In this document: piece after piece, positions 22,053 through 31,326 of the stretch
Layout of the letters: the number at the start of each line of letters is the position of its first letter
Numbering within the stretch: position 1 is the stretch's first letter
Assembly: GCA_024220505.1 (NCBI GenBank)
Contig: JAKZZE010000024.1
Span: 854,925-918,924, forward strand
Direction: 5' to 3'
Origin: Rhizopus arrhizus
Taxonomy: Eukaryota > Mucoromycota > Mucoromycetes > Mucorales > Rhizopodaceae
Length of the DNA stretch: 64,000 nucleotides
Program-made: the position numbers and the translations under genes
Notes under the pieces: model-generated
What the model was told of the DNA's origin: nothing
Databases searched by the model: none
What the model saw: the letters and a program-made list of their open reading frames with translations, nothing else

Positions 22053-22062
22053 TATTATTATT
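21997..22062. repeat. 54-base poly(T) plus (ATT)n in the RNase H/integrase spacer of element #4
   Basis: An uninterrupted T-run at 21997-22050 is followed by ATTATTATTATT. In element RNA orientation the RNase H stop is followed by (AAT)n and then about 54 A. The spacer down to the integrase ATG (21839) has no other feature I recognise. The exact run length may be an assembly estimate. Confidence 0.9.
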
Positions 22063-22065
22063 ATA

Positions 22066-25000
22066 TCAATATCCAAGGCGTGATAAAAAGTCGGCACTTT
22101 CATTCACTCTTCCAGGTCTATATTTGATTTCATATTCGTATTCTGAAAGTATAGTTATCCACCTTGCTATAATTCCTGTGGGATTGGTTGACTTGAGTAA
22201 CCCATTTAAGGCTGAATGGTCTGTAATTATTGAAAATTTTTGTCCAAGTAGATATGGTCTAAACAATTTAACTGCCCATATAACGGCTAAGCATTCCAAT
22301 TTTGTAGATGCATAATTGCTTTCACTTGATTTTAAGCTTCTGCTTGCGTAAATGATTGGGTGTTCATATCCATTTTCATCAAGTTGTGTTAGTATACATC
22401 CGAGACCCAGTTTTGAGGCGTCAGTTACTAAGATAAATGGCTTTTTAAAATTTGGTCTGACCAAGATAGGAGCAGTAGTGAGCAATTTTTTGAGATGTTC
22501 AAATGAATCAGTGGTTTTCTGTGTCCATGGTATCTTTTTTGTTGTTTTTGTCTGATCATGCAACGGTCTGGCTATAGCAGCAAAATTCTTGATAAACCTT
22601 CTATAGTATGATGCAAGTCCTAAGAATCCACGTACTTGAGTGATTGTTGTTGGTTTTGGATAATCTTGAATCTTCTTCACTTTATCTGGATCAGTTTGAA
22701 TTCCATTTTCTGTGATTATATAACCAAGGAATTTGAGATGATCTTTAAAGAAAAAACACTTTTCAGGGTTTAACTTTAAGTTGGCTATTTGTATACAACT
22801 GAAAACTTGTTCCAAATGCTCTAAGTGTTCGAACTGATTGTGTGAATATATGTTTAAATCATCTATGTAGGCTACCAGACATTTATTTATCAATGGTCTG
22901 AAGCATAGATCGATAAGTCGTTGGAAGGTAGCAGGTGAATTTACGAGTCCCATAGGTAAAGTATTGTAATGGTAAGTTCCGAATTTGGTTGTAAATGCAG
23001 TCAATTCTTTACTGTCATCATTCATTGGAACTTGATGAAATCCTGCTCGCATATCCAGAGCTGAAAATATTCTAGCTTTTCCCAGTGTATCAAGAAGATC
23101 GTCTATTCGAGGTAAAGGATACGAATCTTTTTTTGTCACAGCATTTAATTTTCGATAATCGATCACCATTCTATATTCACCGTTCTTTTTCTTTACTAAA
23201 ATGACTGGGGCTGCCCATGGGCTATTTGATGGGGTTATGACACCTAATTTACAGTATTTTTCTATTTCTTTTTGTAGATATTCTGCTTCAATAGGACTTA
23301 AGCGATATGGTCTGTGGCTAATAGGCAGTGTATTTTCTTGAATTACAATTCGGTGATTTAGTAAGTTTGTATGTCCAATAGTGGTGTTATCCCAATCAAA
23401 TATAGTTTGATATCGATTAAGTAGTATTCTTAACTCATGTTTGAGCTCTTCTTTGATTTTGCCTACTTCTAGCATCTTAAACAGTTCTTCATTTAATGGT
23501 GAATTTTTGTCTGGGTCTGGATCAGTTTCTTGCACTACGAATAGATCGTGTGTCTCATTTGGCTGATACGCCTGAATATCTTCTTTTCGCAGATCGAATT
23601 TTTCTAACGTTCCAATTTCTTCGTGTGGTTCAAATAGTACATCATTACTGGTTCGGTTATATAAATGTATCTTGATCGACTTTCGGTTAACTATTAATTC
23701 TGCATTTTGATCAAAGAATCCAGATGTGTCATTCAATTTTGGAGTTGTTTTTTCAAAATGATATATGTAATTTCTTGTATTTTGCATTTCTTCTTTATCT
23801 TTATGTATGAATATTGTTGATGATGAATTTGCTGGTATGATCATTCCATGGGAAGATGCATGTATTTTGCAATTTTCTTTTTGGTTTATAAAGGTTGTAT
23901 CCTGTTTAACATCATTTTCTAATACTAATAAAGATTCGGGTTCCTCTTGTTGAGAGTCATCATCTGTACTGTTTTCTTCTTCTGTACTGCTCACACTGGT
24001 ATCGTATTCTTCCTCTGAACTATCTTTTTCAGGTCCTATTTTAAAATGCACATGCCTTTCTTTTGAATTAGTGAGGCTAATAGGCTTTTGGTAATTTTGT
24101 GTTTGACTTGTCATTTTTGGTATTGGTGTGTTTTTTCGCAAGAATGATATTTCCAATTCTGCCTTTTTATTTTTATATGATACTTTGAGTGTTGAACTAT
24201 TGAAATCTATTTTTGCCTTTGCTCGATTAAGCCAATTATTTCCAATAATAAGGTGAGTTGGGCATGAAGGAAGTACTTCTATTGTACATGGTATAAATAT
24301 ATTTTCTTCAACTTCAATCGGTACATCGTATATCAATCCTAGTGCGGGCTGCTTAGTTCCATTTCCTAGAGTGAATACGCTTTCTGATGGGGCATCTATT
24401 TCTAATTCAAGTGCTTCAGCTAAGGCCTTAGACATACAAGTCTTTGCAGCACCACAATCAATTAAGGCTTTGATCCCTTTATCTCCAATACGTATTTTGG
24501 AGTACACTGCAGTTGTATTGTATTCTTCATCTTCAATCAAGGCCATTGCCTGAACATTGTGCGTAGTACGTCTAGGTCTGCATTCTTTGTTTAATTCCCT
24601 TCGCATTGCTGGACTGACTGTTATTAAATCTCGTACAGAAATATTTGCTTTTTGATTCAAAACATCATCTCCTATGTTATAGTCAATTTTGGGAGAAGTT
24701 CGTTTTGCCCTAGGTTTCTTTGGAGTTGGTGTCTTATTTTCCTCGATAGGTAATTCTGTGTCCATTATGACATCTTCTTGCACAGTTTGTTGTGAACTTC
24801 TTGGTTGATTAATTTCTTCCAAATGTTTTCGTACATTAACTCTTCTGGTTGTGATGGGAGCTCTCTCTTTTGTTGTTTTTCTGACTTTTGGATATGGCTC
24901 TTTTGAAGTACTGACTACAATAGGTGGGTGTTCAATCCTAGTTGCTGCATACAAATCTTGGTGATTTTGCTTTTGTTCGTCTTGTGAAAGTAGCACATTT

Positions 25001-25118
25001 AGATTATGAGGTGATTGTTGTGTTTGATTAGTGTGGTTTGGTTGATTAATGGATTTGTTGTTATTATATTGGGTGTTTGATTGACCATTTCTTTGATTAA
25101 AAGCAATCGACCCATTTA
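22066..25118 (-). CDS. Gypsy element #4: protease-RT-RNase H, entered by -1 frameshift
   Basis: Pol ORF without integrase. From 24996 it is 976 codons; the frame is open upstream to the Gag stop, so the likely product is a Gag-Pol fusion. A long linker precedes the protease, whose active site reads ALIDCGAAKTCM: Asp-Cys-Gly rather than the usual DTG/DSG. An acidic Ser/Glu-rich stretch follows (KDSSEEEYDTSVSSTEEENS). RT shows WAAPVILVKKKNGEYRM, FSALDMRAGFHQVP and the active site VAYIDDLNIYS. RNase H shows LVTDASKLGLGCILTQ, TKLECLAVIWAV and IITDHSALNG, and the ORF ends right after ESADFLSRLGY, the usual RNase H end. The ATG-less 5' side and the slippery site at 25119-25125 favour frameshift expression over internal initiation. 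Confidence 0.92.
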
Positions 25119-26309
25119 GTTTTTTGACTGTTGCTGAGGTTGTTGAGATTGTTGAGATTGTGAAGGATATTGTCGAGGTTTTTCATACTGATTGTTTTGA
25201 TTGTATTCTCTTCTAGAAGGTGGATGACTGTTATGATATTGATCATGCTTTCCATTACCATAATGAGTTTCACCATAGTTATTATAATGAGGGTAATTGT
25301 TGTTTCTGTCATTATAGTTATTGTAACTAGGTCTGTTATTGCGATTGTAATTTCTATTTGAGTAGGATAGCTTGGGTGGAATATTGAGTTCATCACGAAT
25401 AGTTTGTTGTATAAGGTTGACTAGATCTTCAGGAGAGCTTCGATACATGGTTTCATTAGCCCCAATATGATTATGACGAATAGGCGCACTAGATTGTCTT
25501 CCAACTACTTCCATTGTTGTCAACTGGGTGGGACCAGTTACAATATTAGGAGTAGTAGTCAGGTGTTCATAATGTGCTTTTGTACGAATATCATTTATAG
25601 GGACATATTGAACCGATCGTTCACCTGTGTCTACTAATTCAACGTTGTGGTTATTGACGGGATGATGTGTATATAGGTTGTCATTCTGATAGATAAGTGC
25701 AGTATTGACATTTCTGGGAATAAATGGGTTGTCTACCATAGCAATTTTTCGTGGTCTATGGGCATTCCACCATCCTTCCGCATGATTTGTCCAATCTTTG
25801 AAATCTCGAGAGCTTGATTGTATACAAAACTGTTTAATTTCCCTGAGTAAACCAGCACGAAAACGACTTTGTATAACTTCTTCGCTTGTAATGTTAGCCA
25901 AGTCTGCCGCTTCTCTCAATCTGGCTAAAAATATTTGGGGGTGTTCTTGTTCACCTTGTTGCATTTCACTGAATTCCATTTCATAATTTTGTATGAGCTC
26001 TGGTGTAATATAATGATTTTTTAGTAAATCCAAAGCTTCAGTATAAGTGACATTGGGATATTCTTTTAGTATAACACGTTCAAAATATGTTTTTGCTGCT
26101 CGACGTAGTTGTGATTTGAGTATTACTAACTTTCTAGCATCACTGTTTGTATTGCTGATAGCGAGAAATGATTCTAGAATTTCTTGAAAATGGCGAAAAT
26201 CTTCACCTTCGTAACCATAAAATTCAATTAAACGGGGACGATAGCTTTGACTAGAGTTTGAGCCATTCAATGCTGCCAACACGATTTGTTCTTGAGGTAA
26301 AGCTGTCAT
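25116..26309 (-). CDS. Gypsy element #4: Gag
   Basis: Gag of about 397 residues from the ATG at 26309 (MTALPQEQIVLAALNGSNSS). The frame is open without an ATG back to the LTR, so translation could in principle start upstream at a non-AUG codon. A retrotransposon Gag domain spans about 25-190 (FYGYEGEDFRHFQEILESFL, LKNHYITPELIQNYEMEF, HPQIFLARLREAADLA). There is no CCHC knuckle. The C-terminal 80 residues are an Asn/Tyr/Arg/Gln-rich tail (SNRNYNRNNRPSYNNYNDRN) that could bind RNA instead. It ends at TAA next to the frameshift site. Confidence 0.9.
   Translation of the reverse strand: MTALPQEQIVLAALNGSNSSQSYRPRLIEFYGYEGEDFRHFQEILESFLAISNTNSDARKLVILKSQLRRAAKTYFERVILKEYPNVTYTEALDLLKNHYITPELIQNYEMEFSEMQQGEQEHPQIFLARLREAADLANITSEEVIQSRFRAGLLREIKQFCIQSSSRDFKDWTNHAEGWWNAHRPRKIAMVDNPFIPRNVNTALIYQNDNLYTHHPVNNHNVELVDTGERSVQYVPINDIRTKAHYEHLTTTPNIVTGPTQLTTMEVVGRQSSAPIRHNHIGANETMYRSSPEDLVNLIQQTIRDELNIPPKLSYSNRNYNRNNRPSYNNYNDRNNNYPHYNNYGETHYGNGKHDQYHNSHPPSRREYNQNNQYEKPRQYPSQSQQSQQPQQQSKN
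25119..25125 (-). promoter_or_regulatory. -1 ribosomal frameshift slippery site (A AAA AAC)
   Basis: The Gag frame reads TCA AAA AAC TAA, which contains the canonical X XXY YYZ heptamer A AAA AAC directly before the Gag stop. A -1 slip there reads on, with no stop, into the protease-RT frame over about 120 nt (translating KLNGSIAFNQRNGQSNTQ and onward). I did not identify a downstream pseudoknot. Sites of this sequence act in several retroviruses and retroelements; use here is inferred from exact frame and position. Confidence 0.8.
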
Positions 26310-26413
26310 TTTTGCCAGTAAATGTTTTGATATTGTTGATTCGATTTTGAGTAAGTTCTTTTGATTGGTTTGATTGATTTCTTCGTATTTTTTTTTTTGA
26401 TTTTGTGCCCTCG

Positions 26414-26425
26414 TAGTGACCACCA
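26414..26425 (-). promoter_or_regulatory. tRNA-type primer-binding site of element #4
   Basis: The minus strand reads TGGTGGTCACTA two bases inside the 5' LTR and would pair with a tRNA ending TAGTGACCACCA. The same dodecamer, TAGTGACCACCA, also occurs inside each LTR copy (near 17550 and 26543), which is unexplained. Confidence 0.6.
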
Positions 26426-26427
26426 AA

Positions 26428-26951
26428 TGTAATTTTGTTTGGGTGTATTGGGTTAAGGTTTAAATAAGCAGAGATTTGAGTTATAATTGATATAAGAGTT
26501 GACTTTTTGTGAATTGGATTTGGCTTGATTCGCTTGATATAGTGACCACCAGATCTTGTAAAGTAGATCAATCTTGTTTTGATTCGTAAAAAGGTTTGTT
26601 TAAAGTAAAAATAAAATAAAAAGGGATACAATGAAGATAATTAGCTTCAAGGGACTTGACTTTGTAATTATAATAGAATATCAAAAGAGCTTTTTAAAAG
26701 GATAATTGATAAATTTATTCAAAGAAAAACAAAGTAAATAAAGTTGTAGATTTTGTAAGTAAAAGTTTTAAAGTGCAAAGATCGAAGTGAAGTTTTTATA
26801 TCTTGAGGAATAAATCCTCAGTATTTATACTGTTTGGTGGGTTAATGTTTGGTCAGATTTGATTGGCAATATTAACTTTTGGATCGTTTGAAAAGATCGT
26901 ACCAAAAGATCGTTCCTTTTGTTCGTTCAAAAAGTTGGTTCTTGTGTTACA
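26428..26951 (-). repeat. 5' LTR of gypsy element #4
   Basis: 524 bp with TGTAA/TTACA ends, partner of 17435-17958. TATA-like motifs include TTTATACTG in the right half. The flanking GTAA at 26952-26955 is the target duplication, inside the LTR of element #2. Confidence 0.95.
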
Positions 26952-26955
26952 GTAA

Positions 26956-26973
26956 TGTATGCGGACTCTTACA
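26956..26973 (-). repeat. 5' LTR of element #2, outer 18 bp
   Basis: On the minus strand this begins TGTAAGAG, the perfect inverted counterpart of CTCTTACA at 17314-17321. It is the outer edge of element #2, 52 bp from the 3' end of the tRNA gene. Confidence 0.65.
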
Positions 26974-27025
26974 CTCTTTACTGCGTACTTTGGTCACAAC
27001 ACCAAGGTTGAACGCCGCAAAAAAC

Positions 27026-27108
27026 TGAAGGGAGTGGGATTCGAACCCACGCCTCCGAAGAGAACACGACCTTAACGTGTCGCCTTAGACCAACTCGGCC
27101 ATCCCTCC
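27026..27108 (-). tRNA. tRNA-Leu (anticodon AAG)
   Basis: 83 nt, class II with a long variable arm. The acceptor GGAGGGA pairs with TCCCTTC (one G-T), discriminator A, no encoded CCA. The D-arm begins TGGCCGAGTTGGTCTAAGGC. The anticodon stem ACACG/CGTGT encloses loop TTAAGGT with AAG at positions 34-36, which reads CUU (CUN after A-to-I editing). The variable arm TCTCTTCGGAGGC folds, and the T-arm is GTGGG-TTCGAAT-CCCAC. No intron. A and B boxes are internal and match Pol III consensus. It is the only clear host RNA gene here and borders the retrotransposon stack. Confidence 0.96.
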
Positions 27109-27584
27109 AGATGATATTTGTCGTAGCTAAAAGACATAAGCCCTCACCCAATTCCCCGGTCCGCACTGCAAATAATCGTTCCAATTAGGTACCGGATTGC
27201 GCAAGATTGCTCTTCGTTTGGGTAACAAATTGTTACTTTTTTTCGTGAAAAAAATTAAATCTTGCTGTATTGATCATTTTCGAATTTTGAAAAAAGATTT
27301 AGATGCGAAAAAAATAAAGAAATTTAACGATGTTATTATTTTATTTGTAGGGTAAATATTCATGGAGTTATTCATGTTTTTAAAGAAATGTCTTTTTTTA
27401 CAAACGATCTTTTTTTGGAAAGCGTATTTCTCTCCATTGTTTAAAGACCGATATTTTCTTTTTTTTATTTTTGAGGGCAAAATGCGGAAATCAAAAGCAC
27501 CGTGCGATTATTTTGTACAGAAGAATACATATTAGGAAGGCAATCTGTGATCTTTAGCTAAGCTCATTGGAAATGTGTAACAGA
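27109..27584. other. AT-rich intergenic stretch
   Basis: Upstream flank of the tRNA gene. I see no credible gene, repeat boundary or RNA. A 68-codon Lys/Phe-rich frame here is composition noise. Confidence 0.6.
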
Positions 27585-28095
27585 ACGTAACAAAATAGTT
27601 GCGTTTAGTAAAAAAAAAAAAAAGAAGCTGAAAGATTAAAAGTAAAAAAAAAAGACAAAGTTAAAAAAAAAGACACAGTTAAAAAAAAAAGACAGCGAAA
27701 AAAAAAAAGAATATAGCAATAAAAGGTTCCTTATTCAAATGAAAACAATAATCTAGAGCAAATATACTTTATAGAAATGCAAATGCTTTTATGTTATAAC
27801 AAAAGAATACTTGTATATTCTAAAAAGAATAAAAAAATAAAGAAGCTTTGCTCACATTTTGTTATAATTAACACATACAAGTACAGCGTTTTTGTTTTTC
27901 AAGTAAATAGATGGCTTTATTATTTTTTATGACAAATAATACAAGAGAATATATGTTTTTAAGCTTACACTGGTTCATTACTTACCTCATGTTTACACAT
28001 GGGTGTAATTTGCCATTAGGCCATTAGCCATTAGCCATTAGCCATCAGCCATTAGCCATTAGAGATGTTAACATTGCCAACTTCCGTTACCAAAG
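27585..28095. repeat. Dispersed repeat copy, related to 54065-54490
   Basis: Shared blocks in the same order with 54065-54490: GAACGTAACAAAA, CCTTATTCAAATGAAAACA, ATAAAGAAGCTTTG, a TTTTCAAGTAAA block, and TAGAGATG at the end. It also contains about 17-bp A-rich near-repeats ending in GACA (27640-27715). It lies upstream of the CACTA-type gene. Its nature (transposon flank or segmental duplication) is unclear. Confidence 0.6.
28012..28062. repeat. Heptanucleotide tandem repeat (GCCATTA)n
   Basis: About seven copies of GCCATTA with two variants (GGCCATTA and GCCATCA). A local microsatellite within the dispersed repeat. Confidence 0.85.
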
Positions 28096-28490
28096 AGGAA
28101 TTTTCAGCAGCAAGCAGTAATAAAAGTTTGATATTCTTATAGCTTTGTCATGTTGGAAAGAACAGCTTCTCTCATGAGGTTAATGTTCATCATCCGAATG
28201 TGTCCCATTAGGAATTCCTACTGTAAAAAAAAAAAAAAAAAAAAAAAGAAATCGACATTAGACTTGGTTGTTATTTTTTTTAATAAACTTACATTTGACC
28301 AGTGCTTGAGCTTTCCTTTTTTCTTATGCCTTTGGCATCTAGAGTATTCCATGAAACAAAACGAGGGAAAAAAAAAACGTTACTTTAAGCACCGACTTTG
28401 TTTTTTAAATTTAACATGTTTTTTTTTATCAGGCATATTTTCTCTTTCTACCAATTTTCTTTGCTATTTCCAAATTTAAAAAATATAAAC

Positions 28491-28666
28491 ATGAACAACT
28501 TCAACACCACCAAAATTATTTGTACCTGTTCTGAATGCAGCAACCATCCCAATGGATTCAGAATGCTTGCAAAGAGAACTGTAAGAGGTCATGAACTTAT
28601 CGACAGAGTTAGAAATAGAGGTTTTTTTGTTTTATTTTTCAATAGAAATCCAAACGTGCTAATTTT

Positions 28667-28710
<44 letters not shown>

Positions 28711-30438
28711 AAAATAGAATCGAGAAGAGTATCTGAAGCTAACGACAACGGGGAGGAAACTGTCGAATACTCATCAGCCATTCCTGAACCAGTAACTGAA
28801 GGTATATTTTTAATCAGCAAAGTATTTAATATAAGAAAGGTTTTATTTATTGAAATGTATTTTGCAACTTGTTAGACGGAATGAATATTGACGAAGAGGA
28901 AGGAATGAGTAATGAAGAACAGCTTCGTCACCTCTTGCTGTTGTTCATTGTGCTTTTTCAAGCAAAGCACCTCTCGGTGAAAGCCGGTGAAGACTTGTTG
29001 GCCTTTCTTTCCTTCTTTGTCCGTTCTCTTGGCCATGGTATGGAGATTCCTACAAAGATCTCTACTGCCCGTACTATGGTCAATTATTCCACTGCCAGCA
29101 ATGGTTTGTCCCGTTTTCTTGTTTGCTCTGCTTGTCGAAGCGTTTACACTTCTGGAAGCTTGCATTCTCGCTCCTGTGGCTATGTACGCTTCCCTCACAA
29201 CCCTTATCGACAAGCACAACCATGTGGAAATGCTCTTTTTGCAGGCAGCAGTTTAAAGCCAGTGCTTGAGTATCCCTACAACTCAATTACTGAGACTTTA
29301 AAAAAGTTCTTTATGCGACCCAGTTTTGAACAACAAATTGAGCAATGGAGAAGAAGATCAGTTGATGAAGATGTTATGTTCGACATATACGATGGCAGAG
29401 TTTGGAATCAGCTTGTGGATTCAAACGGGCAAATTTTTACCAGTCAACCAAGATCATTGATGGTATCCTTGAATGTGGATTGGTTCCAGCCAAGTGACAA
29501 CATGAAGCATTCTAGTGGTGCCATTTACCTTGCAATCAACAATCTGCCAAGAAATACACGTATGAAGTTTTCCAACATCGTTTTGGCAGGTGTTATTCCT
29601 GGACCACATGAGCCCAATGATGATCAAATCCAAAACTTCTTGAAGCCATTGGTAGATGAATTGCTTGTACTGTACAATGGTGTTATAATGCCCACTTACG
29701 AAAATCCTAACGGAGAACTAGTTCGTGTGGCATTGATGTCCATCAATTGTGATATGCCTGCAGCAAGAAAAGTAGCTGGATACATGGGCGCCATGGCTAC
29801 TAAAGCATGTAACAAGTGCTCAACTGCTTTTGGCCGTCTATCAACTGGTACCAGGTCTTCAAAACCAAACTTTTCTGATTTCAACGATGAAAACTGGGTG
29901 CAAAGAACGTGGGAACAGCAAAGATTTGATGCGTATGACTGGTTGACTGCTACGCACAAGGCACAACAAGAAGAAAAACAGGCAAGTTCTGGTACAAAGT
30001 GGAGTGAAGTACATCGACTTCCTTACTTTGATGTGGTGAGATATGTAACTGTCGATCCAATGCATAACTTATTTCTTGGAACACCTAAGAAAATGATTGA
30101 AGTCTGGCAGGATTTTGGCTTGCTTGTTTCTACTGATTTTCCAGCAATGGCAACAGAGTCGACTACTATCAGCATTCCTCAGCAATACGCTAAGCTATCT
30201 GAAGGTATGTAATACTGCTTGATCGTGTTTATATATACATGGAATAAAGCTTTATTTCATGGTGGAACAAAATACTTATTTTTTTTTCTTTTTTTTTTAA
30301 AAAAAATAGGAAAAATCTCTGGTGCTTTTGCTAATATGAAATCAGATGAGTGGAGAACCTGGGTTGTTGTGCTGTCACCTTTCCTGCTCAAACAAAAACT
30401 GGCAGGTGAACATTTTACAAACTGGTTGTGGTTGTGGT
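28491..30438 (+). pseudogene. CACTA/Tnp2-type transposase gene, four exons, 3' end cut by satellite DNA
   Basis: DNA-transposon transposase of the Tnp2 (CACTA/EnSpm) family by motif. Exons that keep one frame: 28491-28620, 28718-28801, 28876-30204 and 30310 onward, all introns GT-AG in phase 1. Exon 1 gives a Cys/His cluster (CTCSECSNH) typical of the N-terminus. Exon 3 holds the core: FQPSDNMKHSSGAIYLAINN, AGVIPGPHEP, CNKCSTAFG, and YVTVDPMHNLFLGTPKKMIE. Exon 4 continues with KISGAFANMKSDEWRTW, then breaks at about 30424-30438, where reading enters TTGTGG units and satellite. About 530 codons remain of a family usually near or above 1000, so it is inactive. Intron 1 contains a 40-base A-run. 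Start chosen because the Cys cluster follows directly. Confidence 0.8.
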
Positions 30439-31326
30439 TAAACCCCAAAATCCTGTGGTTGCCCGCTTAATTTCAGAGTTGTGGTTGGAGCACTTTTCAT
30501 GACGATAACTAAAGTTAGAATCACGGCTATAGCAAAAATATGAAATTCAGTGTTGGCCGGTTACGTTTCGGAGTAATAACGAACACTAGGCGCACCCCAT
30601 TGGGTATATAAACGAGATAAAGTGATTTTTACACATAGCCCACTATTTTGGTGCCTATCGCTAGGCTTATAGCTAAAATTTGGCTTATGGCTAAAGTTAA
30701 GCGGAGTGATAACCAACACTAAGTGCACCCCATTTGCTCTATAAATCACACAAAGTGATTTTCACACATAGCTCACTATGTTTATGCCTATGGATAGGCG
30801 TATAGCTAAAATTTGGCCTATGACTAAAGTTAAGCTTGGATCTCTGATTATTTCTAAGGTTATACCCTAAAATCCTGTGGTTGCCCGCTTAATTTCAGAG
30901 TTGTGGTTAGGGCACTTTTCACGACGATAACTAAAGTTAGAGTCACGGCTATAGCGAAAAAGTAAAATCCAGTGTTGTCCGGTTACTTTTCGGAGTGATA
31001 ACCAACACTAGGCGCACCCCATTGGGTATATAAACGAGATAAAGTGATTTTTGCATATAGCTCACTATTTTTGTGCCTATGGCTAGGCTTATGACTAAAA
31101 TTGGGCTTATAGTTAAAGTTAAGCGGAGTGATAATCAACACTAGACACACCCCATTTGGTCTACAAATCATACAAAGCCATTTTTACACATAGCTCACTA
31201 TGTTTATGCCTATGGATAGGCTTATAGCTAAAATTTGGCCTATGACTAAAGTTAAGCTTGGATCTCTGATTATTTCTAAGGTTAAACCCCAAAATCCTGT
31301 GGTTGCCCGCTTAATTTCAGAATTGT
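30424..31326. repeat. Two diverged 422-bp satellite units
   Basis: The landmark ATCCTGTGGTTGCCCGC recurs at 30450, 30872 and 31294, exactly 422 bp apart, the period of the big array. The left junction with the transposase exon is (GGTTGT)2GGTT. The right junction, near 31321-31326, falls in the protease of gypsy fragment #5 at a shared TTCAGA-TTGTG motif. Each unit has a TATA box (GGGTATATAAACGAG, 30604 and 31025). These copies differ from the main array at many sites, so they form an older or separate lineage. Confidence 0.92.

Noticed and set aside
28398..28736. Single-exon 112-codon protein with a C-terminal poly-Lys
   Set aside because: The Lys run is the intron A-tract. The real part is exon 1 of the CACTA-type gene starting at 28491.
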